From the NCBI GenBank assembly GCA_023614405.1, contig CM042694.1:483201392-483265391 (forward strand): a stretch of DNA of 64,000 nucleotides, in the 5' to 3' direction. The stretch comes from Avena insularis. Lineage: Eukaryota; Streptophyta; Magnoliopsida; Poales; Poaceae. This document shows positions 22,400 through 32,643 of this stretch, piece after piece. The notes under the pieces were generated by a model. That model was not told where the DNA came from. It did no database searches and worked only from the letters and a program-made list of their open reading frames with translations. The position numbers and the translations under genes were made by a program. Position 1 is the stretch's first letter. Each line of letters opens with the position of its first letter.

Positions 22400-23590
22400 A
22401 CATGCCAGGAGTTCCCAGGGAATTTGCTGAGCACTCACTCAACGTGAATCTAGATGGAAGGCCAATCAAGCAGATAATACGATGACTGTCTGAACCAAGA
22501 GCAAAAGCAGTCGGTATGGAGATCAACAGACTCCTCGATGCAAATTTCATATGCGAGATCAAGGAAAGAACCTGGCTTGCCAATACAGTGCTTGTGCCAA
22601 AAAAGGACACGGATATCCTGCGGATATGCGTGGACTTCACCTCCTTGAACAAGCACTGCCCAAAGGATCACTTCCCGTTGCCACGGATCGATCAAATAAT
22701 TGACTCCACTGCGGGATGTGAGCGCCTCTGCTTCCTTGACGCCTACTCAGGCTACAATCAGATCCGAATGAAGGAGGAAGACCAAGAGAAGACGACATTC
22801 ATGATGCCCTTCGGTATGTTCTGCTACAACATGATGCCCTTCGGGCTAAAAAACACGGGAGCCACCTATCAGCGGTGCATGCAGGCTTGCCTCAAGAACC
22901 AACTTGGTCGCAATATCCAAGTTTATGTCGACGACATCGTCATCAAAACCAAAGAGGAAGCCACGTTAATCGATGATCTCCGCGAGACCTTCGCTATCCT
23001 CGACTACTACCGGATCAAGCTCAATCCGGAGAAATGCGCCTTCGGCGTACCATCTGGGCAACTACTCGGGTATCTCATCTCTGTGAGAGGGATCGAAGCA
23101 AACTCGAAGAAACTAAAGGCCATACTGGCCATGGAGAAGCTGAAGAACGTAAAAGGCGTCCAACAGCTGGCTAGGCGAATCGCGGCACTCAGTCGATTCA
23201 TTAGTCGAATGGGCGAAAAGGCACTTCCCTTCTACCAACTTCTCCGTAAAGCTGACAAGTTCGAGTCGACAGACGAAGCACAAGAAGCATTCGAAGACCT
23301 CAAGTGTCTACTGTCCACCTCGCCAGTACTGTTGACGCCTCGCGAAGAGGAACCACTGCTGCTATACATCTCCACCACCAACCAGGTGGTCAGCACTGTG
23401 CTCGTGGTGGAACGAGCCGAAGAAAATAGTCCACGGGGTTCAGCGCCCAGTATACTACCTCAGCGAGGTGCTCATGCCAACAAAGCAGCGGTACCTGCAC
23501 TACCAGAAGTTGGCGTATGGTGTCTTCATGACAGCCAGGAGACTGCATCACTACTTCTAGGAGCACCCAGTCGTGGTGGTAAATGACGCC
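22400..23590 (+). pseudogene. G reverse transcriptase
   Basis: RT copies element RNA into cDNA. The frame from 22516 holds VLVPKKDTDILRICVDF, the palm start DAYSGYNQI, then MMPFGLKNTGATYQR and the catalytic YVDDIVIKT with both Asp residues intact. The thumb follows (FGVPSGQLLGYLIS), then KALPFYQLLRKADKF and the RNaseH connection (SPVLLTPREEEPLLLYIST). Upstream residues (PGVPREFAEHSLNV...) are in the same region but carry a stop (about 22484). A frameshift near 23430 ends the good frame. Sequence type (LNKHCPKDHFPLPRIDQ) belongs to plant Ty3/Gypsy, Tat-like. The RT core itself has no stop from 22516 to 23420. Confidence 0.9.
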
Positions 23591-24110
23591 CCGCTCGAGC
23601 ACATACTCAATAATCCTGACACCACTAGATGAGTCGCGCTCTAGGGAATCGAACTGTGTCCACGAGACATCGCATACGAGAAGCGCGATGCGATAAAATC
23701 GCAAATTCTCCCGGATTTCCTCATACACTAGATGGAGAACCAACTCCCCGACAAGCCAGATATGTCCTACCTCTGGATAATGCACTTCGATGGGTCCAAG
23801 CGAAAAGACAGAGCTGGCGCAGGTGTCATATTGACATCGCCCCAAGGAGACAAGATGAAAATGTTCTCCGAATGCAGTTCACAGCCTCCAACAACGAAGC
23901 TGAGTACGAAGCCTTGATCCATGGAATGCGGATGGCGAAAGCCTGTGGCGCGAAGAGACTCGTCATGTATGGCGACTCCAAACTGGTGGTCAACCAAACA
24001 ATGCACGAGTGTGATGCCCTGAGCGATAACATGATCGCTTATCGCGACCTCTACGAGACACTCGAGGGAGACTTCGATGGCTGCGAACTGTGACACGTTG
24101 GCCATGAAAG
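23590..24110 (+). pseudogene. G RNase H domain
   Basis: RNase H degrades the RNA strand after reverse transcription. WIMHFDGSKRKDRAGAGVIL occurs in one frame (23732-23870), with the first catalytic Asp. The rest, NNEAEYEALIHGMRMAKACG and VMYGDSKLVVNQ with the catalytic Glu and second Asp, lies in another frame (about 23880-24090). A single frameshift near 23870 separates them and a TGA follows at 24091. The tether between RT and RNaseH is also frame-shifted. Key residues are present but cannot be made in one protein. Confidence 0.85.
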
Positions 24111-25634
24111 CAACGAAGAGGATGATATACTCGCCAACATCGGCTCCACCTGCGCCCCAATACCACCTGGAGTAATCCTCGAGCACATCTGTGAATGCTC
24201 CATCAAGCCCAAGGCTCTAGAGAAGAAAGCAAGCACGTCAACAAACTCGGGGGCTACGCCACCCAATGGGCTAATGGCACTCGATGACTTGGAGCTTGGT
24301 ACAGGACTCGAAGGCCCAATGGAGGTCATGATGATTGAGCCATCATGGACACAGCCATACATCACATACCTACTCAGTAAGAGGCTGCCAGATGACCTGA
24401 CTGATGCGCGACACATAGCGCGACGATCCAAGGCATTCGCCCTCATCAACGGCGAACTATACAAGTGCAGCATCACAAGGGTTCTTCAACGGTGCGTCTC
24501 CAACAGGGACGGAAGAGCCGTCCTTCTCGACATACATGAAGGCACTTGCGGACACTATGCTGGCAGTCGCGCTCTCGTTGCTAAAGCTCTACGAGCTGGA
24601 TTCTACTGGCCAACGGCCATGCGTGATGCCAAGGACATCGTCCAACACTGCAATGCTTGCCAGTGGTTCGCGGACCAACGGCACTCACCTGGCGCGGAAC
24701 TCAGGCCAATACCATTGGCTTGGCCCATTGCGCAATGGGGAATCGACATGGTTGGCAAGATCCCAAGATCCTCGTGAGGATACGTCTACCTCCTAGTCGC
24801 AGTCGACAAATTCACCAAGTGGATCGAGGCCATGCCAGTGACGAATCAGTCAGGAGCCAACGCCGTCAAGTTCTTCGAGTCCATTGTCTACCATTTTGGG
24901 GTACCACATAGCATCATCACGGATAATGGGACAAACTTCACCTCTAAGTAGTTCCAAGGATTCTGCGAAAACCTAGGAATAAACATCAGCTACACCTTGA
25001 TGGCTTACCCTCAGACCAACCGTCAAGTCGAAAAGGCCAACAGCCTCATCTACGGCGGAATCAAGAAACGACTCCTTCGGCCACTCGAACAAGCCGTCGG
25101 ATGTTCACAGACGAGCTGTAATCCGTACTTTGGAGCTTACGCACAACTCCCAACAATGCCATGGGCTACACTCTGTTCTTCATGGTGCACGGCGTTGAAG
25201 TGGTGCTACCCGCAAAAGTGCGCTACAAATCCCCGCGGGTGGTTGCATATAGCGAGAATGAGTCAACTCTCGCACTCGAAGACTCTGTCGACCTTCTTAA
25301 CGAGGCACACGAGATTGTGGCGAAAAGATCCACGATCTACCAGCAGAGCCTCCGCAACTACCACAGCAGAAGGCTACGCCCCAGATCCTTCATCGAAGGA
25401 GACCTGGTGATGCGACTGAAGCAGCAAGGACATCTCAAGTTCGAGTCCCCTTGGGAAGGACCTTATGTGATTACTGAAGTAAAGATTTCAAGAGCGGAGT
25501 CGCATACTCCAACCCCTGGAACATCGCACAGCTGCGTCGTTTCTAACCCTAGTCATTTTTACTTTACAAATAAGGCTATTCAGCCAGGCTACTTAGCCAC
25601 ACATTGTACCTCATACTATCATGCGAATAAATAA
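24110..25634 (+). pseudogene. G integrase
   Basis: Integrase inserts the cDNA. The zinc-binding HHCC module is visible as GHYAGSRALVAKALRAGFYW and VQHCNACQ (to about 24670). The catalytic core follows with GIDMVGK (first Asp), TDNGTNF (second Asp, about 24920) and QVEKANSL (Glu, about 25030), giving a complete DDE triad. Stops interrupt at 24775 (TGA after PRSS) and about 24950, and a frameshift lies near 25090. The C-terminal region (VLPAKVRYKSPRV, then GDLVMRLKQQG...ESPWEGPYVI) is in the frame at 25161-25634. No chromodomain is seen, as expected for this lineage. Confidence 0.88.
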
Positions 25635-25988
25635 AGCTAAGTGCCCCAACACTCTGTGTATTTTTATTTTTTGCAATTATTCACTCGGGGGCTGCGCCAC
25701 CCTTTACACCTTCGTTCTATGAAAAAATCGCAGTATCCTGAGTAGCTGATACACTACCAATCGAACCCTTGATAAACACCAACCTAGCTGCAATGCACCT
25801 GATAGGTTGGCAAGGTGCTGAGATAAATACATGTCGGGCTAACGAAAGGGAACTGCAGAGTACAATCCACTCGACAATCATACAAGCTAGCAATCTTTTC
25901 ACATATTAATGGGTATCAAATACACCCACCACAATCATATGAATTTTACAACACTTATACATCTATGTGCAGGATACAAATTATGCTA
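25635..25988. other. G spacer between integrase and antisense genes
   Basis: No gene is seen. It holds one polypurine-like repeat (CACTCGGGGGCTGCGCC, about 25683), which echoes the true tract at 31047. Confidence 0.5.
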
Positions 25989-26809
25989 CTACTGCAAAAG
26001 AGGAACATTTGTCTGCTCTTCAAAGAAGTCGACAATATCCTCTGTTGGACGGTCAACCGCCTGATAGTACGGTACCATGTTCCTGGTCATCCCTTCTGGC
26101 AGTGGCAGCGGTCCAGCAGCAACAGACGCTATGTCCACATCTGGCTGATGCAGTCGCACCAGCGATAGGGCAGCCTTCGCACCTGCGACCAGCTGCTGTC
26201 GCACGCACTCGTGGACCGTGCTTATATCTTGAAATTTTGCTAGAAGAGCCAATAGGCTTGAAGGTACGGCGTCTAGCAGAAACATCGTCTGGTAAATATA
26301 CTTTAGGCAAGATTGCGCCTTCTTCAAGCATTGAAGCACCCGCGAAGCGCGATCCTGCAAAGTCGCCAACACGACTGCACAGTCATGATCCACCTAGAAG
26401 TACCCACTAGCTTGTAGCTGCTCCTGGGTTAGGTTATTCATTCAAATGGCCACCCGGTCCTTCTCATCCTGCGGATGGTGAGCGCTAACAACTACAAAAG
26501 CAAGACCAAAATCATAAGCCAAGGCATCGCCGCGAATGGCTAAGGAAAGGATAAGAAGATAGAGAGCTAACATTTAAAGTGCTCGTTCAGCTGAGCAACT
26601 TCATCTAGAAGATACTTCTCGCGGGTGGTGGCCTTCTCTGCCTTCGACTTCCACACATCCATGTTACAGTGGACAATGGGCAACTCCCGCTCCAACTGCT
26701 TAATACGGTCACGTAGTCGCGAGAGAAGCGACAACTCCTCCACCTTTGAACGCGGTTGCGCTGCGTTTTCATCGATGGGAGGAGAGTCACGAGGATCACT
26801 CGAAGGACC
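25989..26809 (-). pseudogene. Antisense gene B of G (coiled-coil, C-terminal domain)
   Basis: Read on the minus strand, an exon after an acceptor (AATAG, about 26810) is open for about 80 codons: SPPIDENAAQPRSKVEELS, RLRDRIKQLEREL and EKATTREKYLLDEVAQLNEH. It is strongly coiled-coil and ends near a GTTAGC donor at about 26572. A second exon follows an acceptor TTTTGTAG (about 26495): HHPQDEKDRVAI, a stop, MNNLTQEQLQASGYF, a stop, then open to 25989 (LQDRASRVLQCLKKAQS, ECVRQQLVAGAKAALSLV, ending NVPLLQ). This pattern matches the C-terminal part of antisense ORFs found in grass Gypsy elements. Two stops make it a pseudogene. It may be the 3' end of gene A and not a separate gene. Function unknown. 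Confidence 0.55.
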
Positions 26810-26957
26810 CTATTACAATCAAGAAAGAAGCAAGTAAGGGAACAAAAATACATTGATAAAAGTGCGAATGTATTCAAACATAGCAAAGTATTCACAGGGA
26901 CACTCCCACAAAAGTATAGTCTAGTCAAAAGGAATCTATAGCTATTACAAATGGCAA

Positions 26958-29745
26958 CTAAGGAGCAATCTGCTTCTTTGACTTGGACTTTGACTTCAGG
27001 GGCCTCATCGAATCCGTGACAGCCTCAGACGCCATATACTTTCCGGTGGTAGCCCCAGACGCCACAGTCTTCGCCGCCTTCGCTCGCTGCAGCTCCATAG
27101 AATATCTCGCGACTGTATCGATGAGCTGAGGCCCATACTTACCACAGCTAGTGGCCATCCGCGTCGACAGGCATCGCCTTGGAGATCATGCTGGGGTCTA
27201 ACTCCACGCCATGGGCTTGCGCCATCGTGAATGCCATGGTGGCGCCGTCAGATCGCTGGGAGTTCTTGAAATCCATGGGAATACCTTCGGCGAAGGATTC
27301 CACCAGGTCATCAAGATTGTCAATTAGGCTGGCCTTGGGGGTTAGGTCCTCCCGGAGGAGACTCAGTAGACCTTTGTCCTTCCCTAGCGTCTCTTGGAGG
27401 GAGACACTGTGGTCCTCGACTACGGCCACAACGCCAGCAAGAGCATCCTCGCGATGCAAGGCTTGGGTGTCGAAGCTGAGACCATCGGCATCTAAAGAAT
27501 ACAAGGTGTCAGTATAAGGACAAGAAAACCAAGATAGGGAAAATACAAGTGAAGCAGTGCAAGTACCTGAGAGCGCCTTTGCAGTCGAGAAAAGTTGTTC
27601 CGCGAACAACTTCTCCCTCTCAGCAGTAGAAGCGCGTAAGTCTTCCTCATGCTTCTACGACTCCTCCAGAGCTGCGATTGCCTTGTCGCACTTCTTCTTC
27701 GCCGCCACAAGCCCCTTCTCGAGGGAAATAATGCGATGAAGAAGTTCATTATGTTCACCTGCAAAGGGCAGAGCACGACAAAGTACATGAGTCTACAAAT
27801 CTCAATACAAAGGAGAGTAAATAGACAAAGTTTAGAACAAACCTTCGACTGCGCGATGGTGGTTGTCCATCAAGGCGTGATGTTGACCCAAGGAAGGGAT
27901 ATGATCCGCGAGGTGAGTGGAATCCTTCATGATAGGCTATATCAAAAAGAAGAAAAGAAATTTCAGCAATGAAAAAAACATGCAAAACTCAAGATTCGAC
28001 TGCCAGCAGAAAAAAGACACTTACATGCTCCTCCAGGGACTCCGAAGATTCCTGTCGAGTGGGCGTCCATGCAACCATCTGGTGCCCCCCCTAGTGTGGG
28101 GGGAACTCGACGAATTGGCACCGGAGTGGGCCGCCACCGGAGGAGAAGGCAACTGTATGGCCACCTCCCTATTCTTGGAGTCTGCGACTCCGGATTTTTT
28201 CACAAATTGGATGTTGTCAGAAGACAACGACGGCGTTTGGCTGCAAAACATGTCCAGCACCACTTCAGAAAAGCAACTTCGAAGAAAACAAGACGAACTC
28301 GCGGATATAAAAACTCACTAGTTGAATTTGTCGAGGTCAAAGGAGTCATCCGACGACTCCTTCGGCAGCTGCAGCTTCTTCCGAGTGGGAGGAGCCATGG
28401 CGCGCCCAGGCACGGTGGGAATCGGCTCCTCTGCAGCAGCAGAGGAACCCTCCAGAATCGACGGCGAGGAGGCATCTAAATCCTTGCTACGGGAGTGTTT
28501 GCGAGTCCCGTGGTCACCGGACTCGGGGGCTTCCTCTTCTTATTCCACGGGGACGGTGGAGCCCGACTCGTCCTCTTCCTCCGCCTCGTGCAGGACAACT
28601 CCTTCGGGCAGAGGAGGCAAGCTGGCAGCCACTTTCCAGTCCTACAAGTTAAAAAAGAGAGCATCAGTATACATCAAGCACTTGGCAAACAATTGAAAAT
28701 CTAGACTACTTCATAAGAAAACTCTACCTCAGGTGGAGGGTTATTAGCGTCGAAAGGAGGCACAATTGATTCGCCTGGGAGATCCTCCTTGGCCATGTAC
28801 TTGGTCACCAGCCGCAACCTCCTATCCACCTCACCCATAGAAATGCCCTCCACAGATATGCGAGTGACATCGCCAGCACCAATCCAGCGGTACATTGGAT
28901 GGGCTCTGGCCTGCAGAGGCTGAACACGGCGGCACAACCATGTGTGAATGAGTGCAACACCACCTTCCTCTTTGCCTATACAGCTTTCGAGGTCACAGAC
29001 ACGCTGATACAACATCTCCATCTCCTCAGACTCACCGGGCATCAAGATATTCTTCCAGGAGTGCCTCCTCTTGTAGGCCGCCACGGAATCGAAGGGCACG
29101 AGTCCATAGTGCCCTTCGTTGGCCTTCTGGTCGCGGATGTAGAACTACTTATCTCTCCACCCTTGGATAGACGCGGTGAGTTTGATATCGAAGTAAGTGG
29201 CGGAGGAGTCAACGTGGATCCCGCAGCCTCCTACGTTGTAGACTACGGACCTAGACGTTGACTGACGTTTGAGCTTAAAAAGCTTCTTGAAAAGACCAAA
29301 GTGTGGCTCGATTCCGAGCCAGCACTCATAGAGGGTGATGAAACAAGTGATGTGGAGAATCAAATTTGGGGATAGCTGGTGCAGCTGGAGCCTATAGAAA
29401 CAGAGAAGACCCCTAACAAAATGATGCAGGGGAAGAGAGACCGCAGATGATGAATGCAAGGAACATCACCCGGAAACCCGTGGGAGGACTAGGAATTACC
29501 TCCTCGCCAGGCACGCGAGAGTCGTCTTCTACGGAAGGAAGTGCTCCATCTTGGCGTAGATTGAACAACTCCGAAGACTTGATGGTGGATGGGCGTCAGG
29601 ACCCATAGGTGATGCGAGTCCCCGCGCCCTTCTTCTTCCCAGCACCGGTGGCGCTGGTTCCCACAGTGGCGGCGCCTCCTTTCTTCTTGGCGGTGACAAT
29701 GGTGGCCGCAGATCCAGAGGTGAAGCCTCCTTTCTTCTTGCCCAT
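26958..29745 (-). pseudogene. Antisense gene A of G (putative gypsy-type transposase-like), multi-exon
   Basis: A reading region on the strand opposite gag-pol, in the Tat-type antisense position. It starts MGKKKGGFTSGS (29745) and has Lys/Gly-rich repeats. A domain like the plant 'putative gypsy type transposon' family (PF04195) follows: VRGLLCFYRLQLHQLSPN, HITCFITLYECWLGIEPHFG, GWRDK, HSWKNILMPGE. Consistent GT-AG introns are visible. Exons are about 29745-28728, 28641-28319, 28240-28025, 27936-27843, 27758-27567 and 27491-27143 or on to 26958. Later exons are acidic and coiled-coil (HNELLHRIISLEKGLVAAKK, AEREKLFAEQ). Breaks are a TGA after ITYGS, a frameshift near 29420, a TAG for Trp in the WFYI motif, one stop in the coiled coil and one near 27151. 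Product role unknown. Confidence 0.65.
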
Positions 29746-30200
29746 CTTGTGATTGTGATGTGAGCGAAGGAAGTAACTAGGGAAGACGCGAAGCTGGTCC
29801 AGTGCCACAGAGAGGATGCATGCAAAGGAGCAGCACGGACAACAATGGCCGAGGAAGCGCGAGCAAAAAGAGAGATGTGGGGAATTACTGCACGGTGTGT
29901 CCCTACTTAACCTCTTAGCAGATGACATCCAACGGCCAGTAAAAAACCTACCAAACGCGTGACGTACATCAGCACTAACGCGTGGCAAGGGTAAAACACG
30001 AACCGTCCCCCACTACTCCCATTACGCACGGAAATCAGGGAGACACAGTTAAAACAAGATTACGCATGCCCAGTCAAATCAAGGTCAGAAAGCAGGACCC
30101 ACTACTCGTCACGTCCTGTCAAAACCGCTCATGCGGGCAACTGAGGTCACCTCATCGTCAGCACTGACGTCATCAAGCTCCAGCAAGAGAACATTTTGAC
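29746..30200. other. Leader side of antisense gene A
   Basis: No further coding feature is supported. The start codon of gene A is at 29745, so this stretch should hold its promoter on the minus strand. I do not see a convincing TATA box. Confidence 0.3.
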
Positions 30201-30219
30201 TACATTTAGTCCTTACTCG

Positions 30220-31060
30220 AGTCTTCGACTCAACCAAGCACTCGGGGGCTACTCCTAACAGGAGCGCTGGCCGCGCACCTGAAGAATTTTCTGCAGATAT
30301 CCAAGCATCATCAAAATGCTTCACTCGAATCAACGATTCGATTGTGGACTACGGGTTACTCCCATAGGGAGCGCTGAAAGCACATTCGACTGAAACAAGC
30401 AACTAAAGATGACAACAGTCGCAAACTATTTTTAGTCCCCACTCGATTCTACGACTCGAATAGGCACTCGGGGCTACTCCCACAGGGAGCACTGGCTGTG
30501 CACCCTATGATTATTTTTTCTTATGCATTGCACTGTGTGTCGATAACATCCGCACTCGAATGCTATGGCGACTCCGCCTCACATTTTTTCCCTACAAAGA
30601 GATTGCATCTCCTGGGTCACCCGAATCATCTTTGTGATAGCAAAGATTTGGATGCCATGCTTACAGCGTGAAGATAAGACCTGAATAAGGCCTGGCAATG
30701 CATCTGCTATGCACTACCAGAAATATATCCGTACCTACAGGTGCGATAAGCATGCCTTGACAGACGCGTTGAGTGCTCACATTTATACACCGGAATTCGA
30801 CTCCTGTAAGACCTCCGCAGCTTGAGTCGAATTACACCAGCACTTTTCCAAATTCGAGTCTGGGGACTCGAGTTTGAGTAGATTGTGTTGTTTTCCCTAA
30901 GGCAGTTAACTAATACTAATACATCGGGTAAATCAGGCACGTATATCAACAATCCCTATGACATGAAACAGAACACTCGAAATATGCTCAGCCATGCACT
31001 CGAAAGACTTCATAAAGTCTCCACTTGAATCTACAATTCCATTGGACACTCAGGGGCTAC
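30220..31060 (+). repeat. Repeated polypurine-tract-like modules before the G 3' LTR
   Basis: Degenerate copies of a module run CACTCGGGGGCTACTCC, then a GGGAGCGCTGG-like stretch, then GTGCACC. They occur at about 30239, 30347 (eroded) and 30463. The last copy (CACTCAGGGGCTAC, 31047-31060) directly abuts the 3' LTR and is the real plus-strand primer. Related motifs also occur at 24245 and 25683. Confidence 0.7.
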
Positions 31061-31547
31061 TGACGTGGGCATACCCTACAGTTACTCGAGTTTGGCATAT
31101 ATGGTCCAGATATGGCAGAAGCCCACGGTGTTGCCAAGGCCCAATACAGGATTTGGGTGACTCACGGAACTTCCGATTGCTTGCAGCACAAGACGAAGCT
31201 CAGGATAGAAAGGTTAAAGAGATGAACCCTAATCTATAACTGACTCAACCTGCTACCTGAGACCTAGCCTATCTATATAAAGGCTAGGAGGGGGCGGCGA
31301 GGAGGACAATCACAACCCTAGTTTCCACAACCTCGCCAGATCACATCTGCGCACCCCTGTAACTTTCGACTCCCTCGATAATTCCAAGAGCAGACAAGCA
31401 GGAGTAAGCACCTCTACGAAGCCTGAACCTAGGTAAACCTTGTGTCCCTGTGTGCTTGTTTACTAGCCGATTGATTCCTCCACGGCTCCCTCCTTCTCCA
31501 AAACCCAAGTCCATAACAATAGGCATTGACGAATTAAACCCTCGTCA
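31061..31547 (+). repeat. G 3' LTR
   Basis: 487 bp, TGACGTGGGC to CCCTCGTCA, matching 1963-2439 with about one difference in ten and small indels. A TATA box is kept at 31274-31282. TTAGG follows at 31548-31552. Confidence 0.9.
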
Positions 31548-31552
31548 TTAGG

Positions 31553-32643
31553 TAAATATGAGTATTTACTTGATGAAACACAAGGTTGAAACTATTTGAA
31601 TTGTTCAAAGGATTTCAAAATGAAGTGGATATAAGATTAATAGGAATTCCAAAGTCTTTACGATTTGATCCAAATGATTTCGAATTCAAGTTAATAGCAA
31701 AATTGGCATATAAGGGACTTGTGAAAAACAATTTCACAAATTATTGTGATTGGACTAATCAAATAGTGTTGATATGTCTAAAACATCATAATAATAGTGT
31801 ATAAGATACATATGGTCCAAATGATCTTAGAATGGTTTAACATTTGGAATTAGAGTTAGAGATTGAGTTAGTAAAACACTCAAAAGTATTAGGAACATCT
31901 AATGATTCGCGGAAACAACACCATATGAGATATGGAATGCTCGAGTTTCTAGAGGTTTCAATAGTTCAAGATCGTTGCAAATAAGTCTTTGTGGTACATT
32001 ATTAGTGAAGACTATGAATACAAATTCCAAACTAATACTCGAAGAAGACAAAGTTTGTATTGTCTCAGTGAGGTACTTCTTTTGAGAAAAATGTTCTCGT
32101 AGAAGTGTTAGTGGAAAGGAAAAAGCGTAAGCAAAGGTTTTGACCTTACCTTCGAGTTGTCAAGAATGTAAAACGGAATATGTTCCAGAAACAAACTTTA
32201 CAAATAGAGGGAAACTAGAATGATATGATCATAAAGTTTTTTAGCTAATACTTTATGAAAGTAGGATTCAAGAACTTGTTTTGCCAGTTGCAGAATTCCA
32301 TTCTTGATTCACTTGTCCTATTATTGGAATAAGACATACCTATGAACTACCAAGAAAGATTGATGGACCCAAGTACAAGAAATGACCTAGAGTCATGAAA
32401 TTAGCAAAGGACTGATCAAAACTGCAAAGTCTTCAAAAGGTTGAAGAAAAGGTTGTAACTAGTACAACAAGGAAGTTTGGACCAATCTGGAATTGCTAAA
32501 CTCTTGTAGCAGAAAATTCTCGATTTGATGAAAGATCAAAGAATTTTGGATTTTCTAGGATTATCGAGAAAAGTCTGCAAGTTGACTGGGAGCTAAGAAG
32601 TTTTCCAAATAGAATATATGGACGACATATTTGAGTGGGAGCA
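31553..32643 (+). pseudogene. Decayed internal part of element C, right of G
   Basis: This continues C after removal of G. A 72-codon open stretch at 31586-31804 (LIGIPKSLRFDPNDFEFK, KLAYKGLVKNNF) has no family I recognise. It and the sequence to 32630 are full of stops. No copia RT or integrase motif was found. The segment ends in a purine-rich ttgagtgggag at 32631-32641, the expected plus-strand primer before the 3' LTR. Confidence 0.4.

Larger units (their letters stand above)
1963..31547 (+). mobile_element. Gypsy retrotransposon G with antisense gene, carrying nested X' and Z
   Basis: G is a full-length but decayed Ty3/Gypsy element. It has LTRs of 477 and 487 bp, TTAGG duplications on both sides, a primer site just after the 5' LTR, and gag, PR, RT, RNaseH and INT on the plus strand. 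Between INT and the 3' LTR lies an antisense, intron-containing reading region, as in Tat-lineage Gypsy elements. Gag is interrupted by X' (3355-7415) and Z (7463-20109). Splicing these out restores the frame across the junctions (DKEREEAAKFLDFGSM then MVDTRGNMLP). LTRs differ at roughly one site in ten by eye, so the insertion is old. All coding parts carry stops or frameshifts. Without the nested elements it is about 13 kb. Confidence 0.88.

Noticed and set aside
27179..27517. Plus-strand 112-codon frame
   Set aside because: It is the mirror of a well-supported exon of the antisense gene on the other strand.
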